Shown here: positions 11,418-26,000 of the stretch, in pieces
How positions within the stretch are numbered: position 1 is the first letter of the stretch
How the letters are laid out: each line of letters opens with the position of its first letter
Assembly (NCBI RefSeq): GCF_901709675.1
Contig: NC_051088.1
Location: 13,185,693 to 13,249,692 of the forward strand
Direction of reading: 5' to 3'
DNA: 64,000 nucleotides
Source of the DNA: Syngnathus acus
Taxonomy: Eukaryota; Chordata; Actinopteri; Syngnathiformes; Syngnathidae
The notes under the pieces: generated by a model
The model's input: only the letters and a program-made list of their open reading frames with translations
The model's database searches: none
What the model was told of the DNA's origin: nothing
Translations under genes and position numbers: made by a program

Positions 11418-12954
11418 GTAAGTTGGAAGACAACACAACGTTTGAAGGCAGACATTAGTTTGGGGAATTGTGAGAGACAACTTGGTCTTGTCCATCATCT
11501 TGCAAAATCACCCGTTTTATTGACTTTGTGATAGCTTGGCTATGTCTGTTTACTGAGAAGCAGGCGATGGCTAAATTTATTCCTCTCAGTCCCACTGGGA
11601 ACCTGCACTGTTCACCTCTCACCTCCTGCATAATCTATGCCTCATTAGTAGCCACTTTTGTCCTTTTAGCATGGCAAGGGAATCTACATTTTTCTTTCTC
11701 ACCATCATCCTCAGATTAGATTAAAAGTTCTTTTTGGTGAGCTTTGAACCTGTAAATCAAAGTGGGAACGAAGAGGATGAACCCTCTGGAACATTCTCAA
11801 ACATGTTGTCTTGTCCTTTGATTACCAGATGTCGGATGATTTTAACCACTGCTCACGCATGTGTGTCGCAGCTTTATCAAAAAGGTTTGCCACTGCTCTC
11901 TCATAAATTAGACCGGCAACCCCCCCCGCTGCTGCTGTTGGGACCACAAAGAAGGCGTCATGTCATTTACAGCCCATAATGACAGTGGCCTCAGATGCTC
12001 CTTTTACCTAACAATCAAACGCCAACTGCTGAAAAACTGAAATGCAGCTGAGACAATTAATGCAGTTTCCTTTGGGTCCTAATGAAGCTTTGTCTCCACC
12101 CTTTGGCGGCTCAGTTTTTTTTGTCAGTTTGATGTCTGGATCAGAATGGATGAGAAAGGAAACATCTCTTATATGATGATGTGTTCTCTCACATATGAAG
12201 ACAGAAGTCTCATTAATAATGCATTACTGATTTAGCAGACAACATCTTTGAATGAAGGCTGAGGGTATTCCCTCAGCTATAGATGGAACTGGAACAGAGG
12301 TCGGCCAGCGGGATTATCACATCAGGTTTGAGTCTGGGCCTCACTTTAAGTTTTTCTTGGTCTACAGCAAGAATGGGCAAACTGGCTGCCACCACACTCT
12401 GAGTGGACCTTTATTATTTTTTATTTTATTTTTTTATTTCCAAACACACTGGGATGTAGTTCCAAGTTGTAATGTCCCCAATCACCATTAAATGGAAGAT
12501 ATGTCGCCATTGGCTTTAAACTGGGTCATATACTTCCTTAAACTACAGCGTGAGTAGGCCTGATAATTTTGGAGGGGGCGTTGGAATAATATGCAGGACA
12601 AACATAGTAAAATGAAAATTCTGAATGAGTTGATTTTTGTGAAAAAAAGACAATCAGTTCTTGCACTTAATGTTGGTTTCTTGTTCTTGTTGGTTTCCCT
12701 TTGCACTGGGAAAAAAAACAACAGTATGATGTGTGTGGTTATTTTAGTGTTAGCTTCAAACACTCTTTGGGTTAGTTTGTGGATCTTTTATTCATGCGTG
12801 GAAATTGTATTATCAAAAACTGAAATACATTTAGAGAAAAGATTTTGCCCGTTTCCATGTATTTTGTCCATATTTAAAATGCCCATCTCTCATTTACCGG
12901 CAATTCGTCTCTCTCCCATGTTCCAAAAGTGAGATTTGTTGATTACTCACTTGT

Positions 12955-13092
12955 CCTGAGGTGTGAATGTGAACGTGAATGATTGTTTTTCTATAAGTTC
13001 TTGCCCAAGTCAGCTCTAGCTCACCAACAACCCTAATGAGAATAAGCAAATAGAAAATGGCACAGGGGCCATCCATCCATCCATCCATCCTC
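12955..13092 (+). repeat. Relic of a common fish SINE/LINE-tail repeat ending in (CATC)n
   Basis: Words such as GTGTGAATGTGAACGTGAATG, AAGTCAGCTCTAGCTC and CAACCCTAATGAGAATAAGC line up in order with the 3' part of a very common fish dispersed repeat remembered from other genomes (AGTCAGCTGGGATAGGCTCC ... CCTAATGAGGATAAGCGG ... GAAAATGGATGG). A CATC run at 13,071-13,091 follows. It is strongly diverged, and the family name is uncertain. Confidence 0.45.
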
Positions 13093-16000
13093 ACAGCTGG
13101 GAGATGGCCTGCAGTTGTGCTGTGGTCAGTATTTGCTATTGTCTCCCTCTGTCTCCACTCTGCTTTAACAGAATTACCCTTTTTGCAACCGTAGCTATAA
13201 ACGTTATTTGTTGTCTGCTTCCGTCTCCTCACGTTAGATCATGCGTGTAGTGACTTTTGTGTCAGATTATTGGTCAGTGTCAGATGTAAAGTTTTAAAAG
13301 TAGTTTTTAAATCTGGGAATGTATGACATAAATGCAATGGGTCCATCTCTCAACTAAACTCTGAAGTGTCACGTGAACATTCTTTAATTTATGTAGATTA
13401 TCATGAAAATATTTTATTAGTTCAGTGTTCTGCTCGAAGCAATATTCTTAAATATAGTCAGTGTGTAATCTTGTGCAGCAAGTGTGCACTCCGCCTAGTT
13501 GGATATGTGGTAAAGTGGTGGGACGGACAGATGCACTTCAAGAAGTTTATTCACAGCTGCATAGGGCGGACGTGTCTGTGATTCAGTGGTATTTTTTTTC
13601 CTTCACGCTCCAAAGACACCCGAGTGCCCAAATTCATCGGAATATTCCGATCATGGGGGTGTAACTCATTACATCTCTGAAACCTCGTCATATTATATCC
13701 AAAGCTGTGTTGCTTGGAAGAAATTCGGGTTATTACTCAAAACAGCAACTCCCAGATGTTGAACTGGCTTTCACCCCCCCAAGTGCAGCCTTCTCATTGA
13801 GAGCTGTGTCATTGTTGGACATGAGCCCACCTATTGCTAGCCCCATATCTTCACTCTGTTTCTCTGGTTGAAATTAACAACGGAGACCCTGCCCATCACT
13901 GTCAGGGGGGCACGCATGAGATCACCGAATGAGGAGAAGTAGAGGGAAGAAAATAAGAAACTGAGTTGCAGAGAACTGAAAAGGTTGTGGTGGGTGGAGA
14001 GCTTTTGTCTTCTGCTTTATACATCCCGCCAGGCCTTTACCTTACTTGGTCATCTGGCATCAGCTGGTAAGGGCAGCAAGTTGGAGTGGCGCCGCAGTTT
14101 GGAGACTTTAAGCAGAGACGGGATGAAATCTCTCTGCGGGATTTTGCATGGAAAGTGAAGGATGAGGGCTGCAATTTGCGGTGCGAGGGAGTCAACGCAG
14201 ACTTTATTTCCGCTGGTCAATTCTTTAGTAGGCAGTTTTTTAAAACGCTGGGCCATGCACATTTTCTTCGGGTATGTCTGAGGTCTCCAGTGATGTCACT
14301 ACCGTGTGGAATGCCATGTGGAAGTACTGCATTTCCAGCCGAACAATAAGGTAGGAGAGCTATGGGCTGGGCTGTGTTGCTTTCCTGTGCAGAAAAGATA
14401 TGATCACAGTTTATAAAGATACATTTAAGACAAGACAGTTTACCTAATTAAAGACATCAAGTATAATGATTTCCCTTGAGTTTTTCTGGTTTGTTTACCT
14501 TAAACTTCACTTCACAATGCGTAGCATCAATGTTCTTTTCAAATTATCTACGGATGAACAAAATGTACCTTAATCCCTGGAGACAGATTGTTTCTAAATC
14601 TGTGTCCAATTTATCTACTGTAACATTAAGAACAATGTCGTGTGTTTTTTTTCTGGTACATTAAGATTTGGTTTTGAGTCTGCAGGAAATTGTAACATTC
14701 TCGTCTTACTTGTTTTGGGCTAATCTGCTTTTGACCTTATTGTTTCTGCTTAAAGGGGAAATGAAGGCCCAGTAAACACACCTTTTTTTTTTTTAGTGTT
14801 GAGCAATAATCCAGCAGCAATAATGGTGAACTGCACCATGGGGTGGAGGTCAATGTTTGTAATGTACCGTATAAGGTGGGGTGGTTCAAAGTTGTGACAG
14901 ATGAGGTCAATGATTTTGCCATTTTTGGATTATGAAGCCTTTATAACAGAGCAGAAATCATTTTGGGTTTATTGGAACGATTAAATACAGAACCACACAA
15001 AAACCTATATTTGCATTTCTACGGTATCTTCACCATCGGATATTCCCACAGGATTGTGGGTAGTGTAGTGCTTTGAAAAGAGCATGATATCCTTGAGTTG
15101 TTAACGGAAAATCCAAATACAAATGGTTCCTCTTTAAATTCTCCTTTTCAAGAGCTGAGTCATGAACAGCATAGTTGTTCTTTTTTGGCAAGGTTACAAG
15201 GAATGACTGTCGTACAGAAACAAAGTTGGGACACACTTTTTCACGCTACTCAATGAGAAGATAGGGTTTGGCACTTTAGCCTTCTGACAGTTTTGAAGCA
15301 CACTAGCTAAAAATAAGATAGTGTTACTTTTTGACCCAGACAGGACTGCATAGAAACCGGCCTACATTTGATACGTGTCTTATTCTAGTATGTCAGCGAG
15401 CATTATTTATTTATTGTGTGGATCTCGAGCCGGCGACAGCGGCGCTGCCACCTCATCCCACAGTGAATCAGCGGACACAAGAGTAGAGCAGCATGTTAAG
15501 TAAAGTCTCTCGCAAAAGGCCTGGAATGCTAAAGTGACCTGTCAGCGCTGCTCGCTAACTGACTTCCAAGACAAACCTCCAGGGTCATTAATACCGGGGA
15601 GTAGTTGATCAACGAGAACAGGCAGCGAAGTTGTTCTTCTTTGTTGTTGTTGCTCTGACTCAAACAGACTTTGGGGAAAGAGGTAAGGGGGGGCCCAAAG
15701 AGGAACTACTTGTAATGGAAATGCAGTGATCTGCCCAAGCGAGCCTCTAGTTCCACTGTGGTGAGTGAAAAAGACTCTCCGCGGTGGAAAAGATTACCCC
15801 TGTCTCGGATGGAAGCCGTTTCCTGGTCAGATATGTCAGCGTGATTGTGACGGCCCGGAATGGCGGGTCTTGAGTTTGTGGAATTGGTGTGGATTCAAAT
15901 TGAATGTTTCTGTGTAATTATTGTGTTTATGTATTGAGGAAGCCACAGTGGTTGCTATCTACATTTGTTGATTGTTTTTGCGGAGCAGTCATCTCACGCA

Positions 16001-18565
16001 TACTAATCTGGTAGGAAACAAGTCATCACTGAGAATCTTCTGGTTGTTTCCATGTACTGCCTTCCATAAATGGAGCACATCAATGCATGTTAAAATTTTT
16101 TAGGTAATACCAATAATGCGCTCTATTATGGCATAATAATTCAATCCTAACCAATAGACCTAGTTTGATGTCTGTGTGCAATGTTTGCAACTTCAAGTGC
16201 CAGTTTTTTTGTTTTTTTTTCCCCCCTTGCTGGAAAGTGATAATGACCACGTTTGGCGAGGTTGTGAACAAAGTCAGCTTTCTACTGCTGCAGGCTTGCT
16301 TTCTGCTAGAGCCCCACTGCAGTGTCTTCACTGCTTACAATGCTTGAAATGAGGATGGTGGTTTGTTTTCTCTAATGCTCAAGAATGATGCCCCCTGGAG
16401 ACCTTACTTGTTTGGTTTGATTATGGTGGAGAAGACAATGCAGACCACCAGTGGTGGTCCTAGCAATGAAAATCAGTTGCAAAAAGGGTCACGTGCTTGT
16501 CATATTTCCCAGATTTCCAAATAAGCTCTGTCTTTGTTGGGTTTTTTTGGAGAGGGGGGGTCATCAGGATCTGACAAAAATAGCAGTGGGAATCTCAAGC
16601 CACAGGCTCGTTTTGCGGCTCTTTGGACTCTCATTTGACTTTTTTTTGGCATCCTGTATTTCCTTGCATCTCCTCACAGCGCCTGCCTGCAGAATAATGA
16701 GGGTGTGTGCTGCATTAACTTATGTAATGGTGAGCAAGGGGAGGAGAGGCATAAAGGGGTTAGTGAGATGGTGGTGTGGGGGGATTACAGGGGGAGGAGT
16801 AGAAGAGAAGCATGATGAGCTCATGCTGCTGCACTGCAGCGCTTAGATGTGCTTTGCTGCCCCCTGTGGTCGTGTGGCTTCATTGCACCGCCTCACGCAC
16901 TGATTCATGAATAATTTACACCCAGCTGAGTTTTTTTCCAACTTGGTCTGTGGTTGTGTGTGTGTGTATGAGATGATGTACGTATTTACTCTGAAACATA
17001 GTGCTCCTTCCTCGGGGACCTTCATCATCCTGTGATGCTGTGGTTGAATACATTGATGCAATAGTGTCGTGTCATGCAAGTGTTATAATCAGCTGGATAA
17101 TGGAGCGTCGAGTAAGAAGAAGCATTCTGTGTAATAATACAGATGTTCAATTAGGTTTGTAAGGCCTGATGGCGAGAAGGGGAATGTGGCACATGTCGCC
17201 GCTTGAAACCATCCTGTGGTGGAGGAGGTTGGTAAACAGTGATTAAACTTCAATGCGTGGCCCGATGTTGCTAATTGCCCGTCGCATTCACATGGGTTAT
17301 CTTTTCATGCCTTGAATTTTATTACTCATTTTTTTGCCTCTTTTTTGACCACCCGTAGCTGTTGCCTTGACAACTGACTTCTGAGATCTGCGCACGTGCA
17401 TGCAATTGTGATAAATCCCACTTTCAATATATGCTGGCGGGCCGTCCACTGACACTGCATCACTCAGTTGTCTGGAATTGTCATTCACCAAGGTTCACTC
17501 ATGTAATGTCTTCTGATTATTTTTTTCCCTTAGCCCATAATTAATCCATTAGCCGGAGAGGGTGAATCAGTGGTTCACACAGTATTGGGCTGTCGGGGAT
17601 TTTTAAACTGGTCCTGTCAAAATACGAAGCAATCAAAGCTGAAATTGGCTTTTAGTGACAAAGGAGAGATAACGCTCCTCAAATATGACATGTTGAATTG
17701 AGTTCTCAAAGAAGCTGTCACTGGCCAATGATAATTCTTTATTCCTTGCTGTTATTAAACAATAACCTCCCCATTACTTCTCTGTATTGCACATTTCTCC
17801 TGGAAAAGTATTTTTGGATCTTAATAATGCTTGCAGTGCTGCATTGACTGTCCACGAGCACCATCTGTTGGTGAATTCAGGGCCAGAAAGTGTTAGAATC
17901 TCCTGAGTCGGTCTTTTGGTTGACGTCTGATGTTAATGTCCTTCCCATCGCGGGAACAATCAGCCTTTCTCGTAAAATAGATTTGAAAGTTAGTCGTCAA
18001 ACTTGTCTTAACTGCTAATGGCCGCCCGCCCGGTCAATCGATTTCAAGGTTTACACCGTGAGGAAGTCAAGGGCAGAGAGCTAAGAAATTAAACAGCCAC
18101 ATAAATGAACAAGAGTGAGAAAAGTACAAATTGAGGCAGAAAGGGGGGTTGCGAGAGGGATGCTCAGGAACTCCTGAAGCCATTTTAGAGATTCAAGCTT
18201 TACATAACAATTGTAGTAAACGTCATTACACCCGGCAGTGACCTTGTTGTAATTGTATATTTGAGTGCACTCAAATAAAGTCAGCTCCTGAAAATGCAGA
18301 GAACAGCTTGTTTATTATACCAGATCGGAATGTGCTGTCAAACTCGGACACATTTCAAGAAGCGAGGCTGACTGGACCCAACTGGTCAGAGCCGGTCAAT
18401 AAATGGCTTTAGTATGAAATGCTACATTATTTTGTTAGCATTCTCAAGCTTTGATGTTATCTGACCACATCTAGTGTTGTTTTCCGTCTCTCTTTAGATA
18501 GGTTCTGGTCCAGAGCTCAGATTTCTCCCCCTTGGCACCATGTGTTCCGAAGACCGTGGAAAAAT

Positions 18566-18585
18566 AACACACACACACACACACA
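18566..18585. repeat. (AC)n microsatellite
   Basis: About ten uninterrupted AC units inside the long iqsec1 intron. Confidence 0.95.
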
Positions 18586-19027
18586 ATTGTTGACCTTGCA
18601 GAGCTGCTGCTGCTGCATGCAGGCTGAGTGTGGACGTGTCCAACACCGAAGCACATAAATCAAGGCAGCAGCTGAATAAATGAGCAGGAAGCTTCAAAGA
18701 ATGGAAATGAAGCTCGGAGAGACACAGCTGAGCCACACTGAGGCGTGAGAGCTCTGTATGGGGGTGGGGGAGTAGGGAGGGGGGTACGCGTCTTTTCATT
18801 GACATTTAGGAGAATGCGCTGATTAGTGCAGTACACACCAGTCAAGCACTGCTGCTTGATGCTGGTGCACAGTGTCTATGTATGTGTGTGTGAATGTGTG
18901 TGTGTAGCTCTCCTGTAACCACGGTCACCTTGGTTCAGTCTCAGACTGGTGGCAATTTGTCATCACAGTCCTGATCAGGTTGCACCACTGTATGCTTCAA
19001 CCAGGACACAGCTGAGTGGAGGTAGGT

Positions 19028-19056
19028 TGTGTGTTGTGTGTGCGTGTGTGTGTGTG
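19028..19056. repeat. (TG)n microsatellite, interrupted
   Basis: TG-rich run with interruptions (TTGTG and TGCG). Confidence 0.9.
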
Positions 19057-21461
19057 CTTTGCAGGGGGTAGAAGCTTCTGAAGCAGTTCATTATGTTGTC
19101 TGACGACTGTGCGTGCATAATCAGCAGGTTCATTTTTCTCGCTGTGTAATAATTTTTTGCATGAGCCTTTCCTGCATTTTAATTGTCTGAAGAAAACATA
19201 CATTTTGAATAAATACTGAAACTCTGCATGCAGTTTCATTTTTGTAAGTTTCGTAAACAAGTATAACATGTCGCCGAAATCTCTAACCATACACTAACAG
19301 GCTGCTGCCATGTGAAGGAGTCATTGAGCCATATGTAAAGATTTACTGCACCAATACGATAATAATACGAAATAATAATACAAAATTGTTGCAAAGAGGA
19401 AAGACGGGTTTACGTATGAAGATAGTTTTCGCACTTGAGCAAGTCAGCTCTACGTGTGAAATGGTCACCCCCCCCATTCCTAATTTGCCCCATTACATTC
19501 CTGCTGATTTCCCTTGTCCTGTGAAGCATCCTGTTGACATATTTACAATGAAGACTGTCCTATGATGACTCTTGGTCCAACTGGACTTGCTCTCATTAGA
19601 CTTGTTGACGGAATGGAGGGCCCAGCGAGGCAGTCATTAGAGCCAATTAGATGTCAAAAGCGTGAGACGAACTGTATTGTATTGCATGCTTGCATGCACC
19701 CACTCCCCCTCCGCTCATCTCTGTTTTGCGTTGACAATATATTCAACTCGGTCTTGTTTGAGTTCAGCTATCGCAGCATGCAGGTATGTTGGGGTTTATA
19801 ACAGATGTTGAGTTTTAATTCTGCAGAACTCATTGAATTAAGATTCCCAGGATCTTCTGTTCCGTGAAATGCAAATACGAACCTCTCTGTACTCATTTTA
19901 CGATCTCGTGAGCACATTCTGTAAGGACAAATATCTCATCCTGTCAGGAAGATGTAAACAAATTGCTGACACAACTATGTTCCCTGTGAGCTGGCTGATG
20001 CAATATTTGCTGAGTACTGGTCCATTTTAATGGTTAAAAAGTTCCACTAAGGAGAGAAAAGATATCTTTAATGGCTTCCAATAACTATTCAATAGGCCAC
20101 AAGTGTTAATTATCCTGACCAAGCCAACATGTTTATTGTCCAGTGGGGAAATTGTAGATGTTTGTCATTGTCTTGTTAGCCATAAAAATTGTGCAAGACA
20201 CTTAATAATATTTTCTTGTATGCTTTGTTGAGTACATTTATATTTCATGTATAAACATTTAGAATTCAAGCTGTCAGTTAAGAAAGCGAGTCAAATAGAT
20301 GGCACTAAGATGGCCACATGGGAGTGCTAACGATACTCCACCCAACCTTTTTGATTGACAGCTGTGTGTGTGTTTTAGATGCTTGAGCACAATGACAGAA
20401 TAAGGTCGATGTTCTGCACCCTCCAGTTGTCCCGTTTTGTGACGGGGACGTCTGATTCATATTTAATCTTGGAAATCTGAGAATAAACAATTCATTTATG
20501 ACACCGCTAATATGTTGCTAATCTCTGCTTGAAATCGATTTTAAAACACAGTCCTGATATAATAAGCACATTCCCAGAGGAACTATCTCGTGGGATGAGT
20601 GACTCAGGTCACTACTGTGTGCTTAAAACATCCAAACATCTTTGGATTTGTGTGAATTAAATAGCCCTAATCCTAGATTTTGATTTTATGAGCCCTTGTT
20701 TTCACATGGCCAGCAGCACCTTATAAAATAAACAAGGCGCTGTGTGACCTCTCAACAACAGGTTTATATTCTGAAGAAGCGACCTCCCCGGTTCTGTGAA
20801 GTTCTCCCTCACATCCTTCCTTGTTGCATATGTTGAAATATAAGAGTTGCTGACTTGCGCCAACCGGGTCTCGTGGAAACGTGGAATGAATGGAACTTGC
20901 ACACTCAGGATATCTTGTTGGACCAGAATACGCATCTGAATCCATTTCTCAGCGCTCGGCTCATGACCCGCACAAAAGGAGGAGTTCTTCCTTTTCCTGC
21001 TTTGTTCCTGTTCAAGAAGGTGGAGGGGGATTAGTGATTTATCTTTTTGATTATCGTTTTTTTGACGCCGAGAATTAAAGAGAACTCCTGCCATGACTGG
21101 CACTTCTGTCCTTTTCTAATATTTCTAAACTCTGCCTTTCACTTGGGATGATTGTCTATAACCTTTTGGAGCAGGTTAACATCCTTAGCATCACAGAGGA
21201 CATCCCCCCCCCCACCCCGGGCGAGACACACGAGTTGCACAACCTAATTCATAATTAATACATCTCCCAACCATCGTATTTGTGAGCACATAGACAGGAG
21301 AGCTGCGAATCATAAATAATTTCCTCATTAATTTAGCTTCCTTTGTAAAGGTGCTGTCAATGAATATTTAAAAACAGATGATGAAGTTTCTATTGCGGCA
21401 GTTTACAGTCAACGTAAACCGATCTTGATTGCAGACCAATAAATGTATTTGACCAGTGACC

Positions 21462-21493
21462 GCACACACACACACAAACACACACACACACAC
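21462..21493. repeat. (CA)n microsatellite
   Basis: A CA run of about 32 bases with one AAA interruption near 21,476. Confidence 0.95.
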
Positions 21494-23022
21494 CATTTGA
21501 CAGCACCTGTGGGAATATTGTCGGCCGGCATTCTTTATTGGCTCTTCATAACATCTTGCCATAACTGCCACACAGTTTTTCTCATCATTCAAAATAAATG
21601 AAATAACAATGAATTCCCAAAGGCTGGTGAAAATCACACTGACAATTTACAACTTTGATTCAATTTGTGTTCAACCCCTCCAGATTAGTCTCTTTTTTTT
21701 TTTATACTCACTGATTTCACGACTGTCACCTTAACGAGGTGATTAGTGTGTAATTTATGATGTGCTTTCATATGTAGAGCAAAAACGTTATGATCTTGAA
21801 TCGCATAGCGACAATCCAAGAGTGACGACTACCATTTGTGCGTTCTGACCTGACAGTAAATCTTGTGACATATTGTCAGTTCTACCGTGTAAGGCCCTCT
21901 TTCTCCCCCTGGTGCTCGTGTTCTATCCGATCAAGGACTAAATAGATGTGATGTTGTTTGGCCCGACAAGCCAGGAGGTTCTCCTCCCTTGTGGGCTTCA
22001 GATGCCACGAAAGCACTTGTGACTTAGCCAGGAAAAGATGCAAGACTGAAGGAAAAGTTGATTCCATGTCAATATCACGTGCACATCTTGTATTTGTGCT
22101 GCAGTCAGCGCTCGAAACTCATTCGTAGTTGGCTGCTAATGAAATCTTGCGAGGGATTTGTACGGAATGAGCTGCAACTACGCATTTGACATCATCTGCC
22201 GCTTATCTGATTCCCGGTGCAGCGGCGAGTGAATGCAAGTCGACTGGAGCAGCAATTATTCTTATTGTAAGCCTTGCAGTCAATATAGCCAGCTCATTGA
22301 TGTCACTCAATTGATCGTGACTGAATTGATTACATTGCCAAGCGCTCGCACATAAAAGGAAATAGCATTTTGACAAGAACACGTATGTTTATTTCTCACT
22401 AAGATGACAGGTGGCGAGGAGAAATGAGTTTAGCATGACTGACAAAGCAGATTGGATTGATTTTAGCATTTGGGGGAAGTATGTGATGGTTGATTGGCCA
22501 CCACGGAGTGATTAGTTTTGGGGAGCAGATGGCTTGAAGACATTACTTTGCTTTACAACGACTGAAAATGGATCATGATATCGGAATATTTTCTTCATTG
22601 GCTATGTTTACACGGATGCATTTGTTCAGATTCATGTACGTGTACACCTGATCTGGAATATTATATATATTTATTTTTTTATTTTTGATTATCAAGCGTG
22701 TTACTGTGGTGGGTTTCCATCAAGGGCCTGTTTTTTCCAGCCTATCCGTGCTGCTCAATCAGCTGATTCTTCCATGGGCTGATGACCCACTTTCCGCCCC
22801 ACCCAGGCATTCAATAGGATCAGCTGATCCTGAGTTATCTTGGTTGGCAAATATGAGGGTGTCTCATTTCAACTGCTGCCCACTTTGTGTATGCGCACGA
22901 CATTGCAAACACATCAGCTCCATTTTCTTCTGGACTTAACCATGTCAAGTCACATGCTGCACTCCTCAGCTTGCAATATTATTTTTTACAAATAGCTTAA
23001 CCTTTTGCGAATAAATTAATCA

Positions 23023-23082
23023 TGACTGAACCATTACCGTACCCACATATTCTGACTGAACCATTACCGTACCCACATATTC
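23023..23082. repeat. Exact 30-base tandem duplication
   Basis: The unit starting TGACTGAACCATTACCGTAC is present at 23,023-23,052 and, without mismatch, at 23,053-23,082. Perfect identity implies a recent event and a probable length polymorphism. Confidence 0.95.
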
Positions 23083-26000
23083 TGTTTATGATAAACCAGG
23101 TGGTATTCTCTCACTTAACTCAAACGGATCTACCCGGACCTACACCTATTACACTCCCATTTTCCTTTTGGAAAAAAAACTTTTCGTCCGACATCCTGCC
23201 TCTCTTGAATAACCCGTCCACCCTCTCCGCCCTCAGCTATTATAAACACGCCTGACCTCAGTGCTCCCATATGACATCATTGCACATTTCTTCTCTCCCT
23301 CAACCTAACGTATGTCTTGTAGTATCGTTTCTGACCAATGAGTGGCACTGTCACTCCTAAACCCCCCCACCGACTCTTTCCCATGGTGGCCTGTTTAGTG
23401 TGCCAGTGCCTGTCTCTTATAACCACCTCAGTTATTTATACCCGCTGTGGTGTTTATCGCATTCACAGACAAGACTCCTCTGACAGAAAACCTCAAGAGA
23501 TGCTCGCATTGTTATTGCCGAAAATAATAACATGCTGATTTGCTACAATTGCAGGCGTGAGTTTACATCAGCAGTTTATCCCTGTGAATGCTTTCTCATG
23601 CTCCTCATCGTCGCATTGTTCATCCCTCTCGCTCACTCGCAGACTGTTTACCACATCGGGTCACCTCACATGGGTATATTTTTAGATCAGACAATTGCGC
23701 TGTAGTGTATTTCTGTCGGGACTGAGCTTTGTAATAAGCTTCAGGGTAATTTGCTGGCTGGGCCAGCAAGCAAACTGAGAGGAAATTGTCGCGAAAGGAC
23801 AGTGTAAAAAAAAAAAAAAGGTAACGCGACACCATACGTGACCTCCATATGTCTTTTATATAGAGTGAGATCGATCACATATGCATGCAATCAAGGCCGC
23901 AGCTTTGCCAGAGTTCCATAAAACGAACTTTACTGCATTGCGAAAAGTAGAACACAAACGTGGTTCGATTGTAATGGTATAAATCGGCTTTGTTGGCTGA
24001 GCGTACACGCAAGAAGGCCCAGACAGGATGCATCACTGGATGTCTGAATACATGTGCTTCAACTGTTTCCATATTTTCAGCCCACCTGACTGGCATGTGT
24101 GTTTGAAAAATGAGAGGAAAGCAGAACAAATCTTGGAATGAACATGCATAAAGTCAAAGATGGTTCTTTTGGAACTATTCAGATGATATTTCATTGATTT
24201 TCTTTGGTTGGCTGAAATGATAATTGCGTCAAGCATTTCTGAGGCGACCCAATCTTTAATTCCTTCTTTTTTCAGGATCCGTTTATAAACTGTAACCGAA
24301 ATTATTTGTTCCTAAAGGGAAAAAAACGCCCCTCCCCTTCTTAACAAAGTCGTCTGTATATGCTTTTGTATCAAACTATGACATCAGGCTCTTGTAATTG
24401 TTTCCAGACCAGGCAAGGGCTGAGTTTTCCTTTTTATTTTTCATTTCTTCGCACAGGTTTCAGTCTGAAATGCAAACAGTGTATAATGTCACATAGACTG
24501 TGGCAGACGTTCCACAAGCATGTGACTGACCAAAGTTTCCAGGAAGAGATCTGTTTCCTCTGTCATTTCAGTTGATATCCTTTAGTCTACTTTGTCTTTT
24601 GTAATTCTTCGCAATGCATGGGAAAGTCTTTGTTTTTCTTTCTTTCTCTAGATAGCGCGACATCTGTTTGTGTATCGCTGACCTCCATGTGCCTCTTTGA
24701 CCTTGTGTAACGTGTAATGCGTCTAACTTGGGGGAAAAAAAAGGAGGACTCGTGGAGGGTGATGGAGTAGGCGCAGAAATGTAGAGCGACCATATGTATC
24801 GAGTTGAAGAAATGGTGTTTTATGAGCGGCGAGAGGGCCTCTGCTTGGAATTTTCAATGACATCATTCCACAGTAGAGAAGCCAGCAGGCTGAACTCAGG
24901 AGAAGGAGTGGGCCTTCACCAGACGGGATGACTAGACAGGGTCGTAACACAAGAGGAGATGCGGAGGCAGACGGAGAATTCCACTGGATAGGGTCCTAGA
25001 ATTGTCCTTAACAATATAATGCAGCAGTTTTACCTTGGATTTTTCAAACGAGATCCTTTTAGCTGAGCTCTCCAGATAGCATTTTGCTAATCCGACCCTT
25101 GTGTGCCTCGCTGAAACATTGATAATAGGCTCAGGGCTTATAAATGTCAAAATGAAGCTGTGATAGTTCTTATCTCCTTCCCAAACAAATAAACGTAGCT
25201 GTTTCTCTGATCCCGGTGGTCTTGTAGGATTACGACGGCCTCACTAACACGCACACATTTGGAAAACATTTTTAGATAACTCGTTCGACTAAAGCGACAT
25301 CTTAAAGCGATTTTGGTCCCTAATGAGTCTGTTTTCTTCACCGGCCGGCACTCAGGAGGAAAAAGATTTTGGTCGTGAGAGTGGAAGGGTTGCGTGGAGT
25401 CCTTGTAAGTTGACTCTTTGTGGCTTTAGCATTAGCAGCTGTAGGCGCTAGGAACCAGGGCCGAGATCCCAAACCAAAATAGAACGCTCGTCCAGTTGTG
25501 CGCATCGTCATCATTCATGATTGTGACTCATTTGACTAAGCTGCTATGTCTGCCTGTCTGCCTCTAATTAAAGGACACTGGCAGCTTTCAGGATAGACTG
25601 TTTCTCTAAACTTCTCCTTCCAGTTTCCTGTGTCTGTTGTCATTAGACAGAAAATACCTTTAACGGAGGGCAGTTTACCCCCCCCCCCCCCAATCCCGTC
25701 TCTCTCTGAGGGGTGATTAGTCTTCAACTCTGTCGCCAAAACAGACTCACAGTTAACGGATCAACTGCAAGCGGGAAGGTGGATCGAAAAAACTGGAATC
25801 TTTGCAGAGAAGCGTGCCGTGGGTGAAATTGGTAAAAGGAAAAAGAATAAAGGAAAAGTTGAAGATGCTCTAATGTGTTGTTCAGTGTTTTACAGATGAA
25901 AGACACTGTATCCACTCTAGTTCTTTTCTTAGTTCCCGTCACTCCACAGCCTTGAGAGGCTCTATTAATACAAGTGCTCTCTTCAATCTCGACTCACTAA

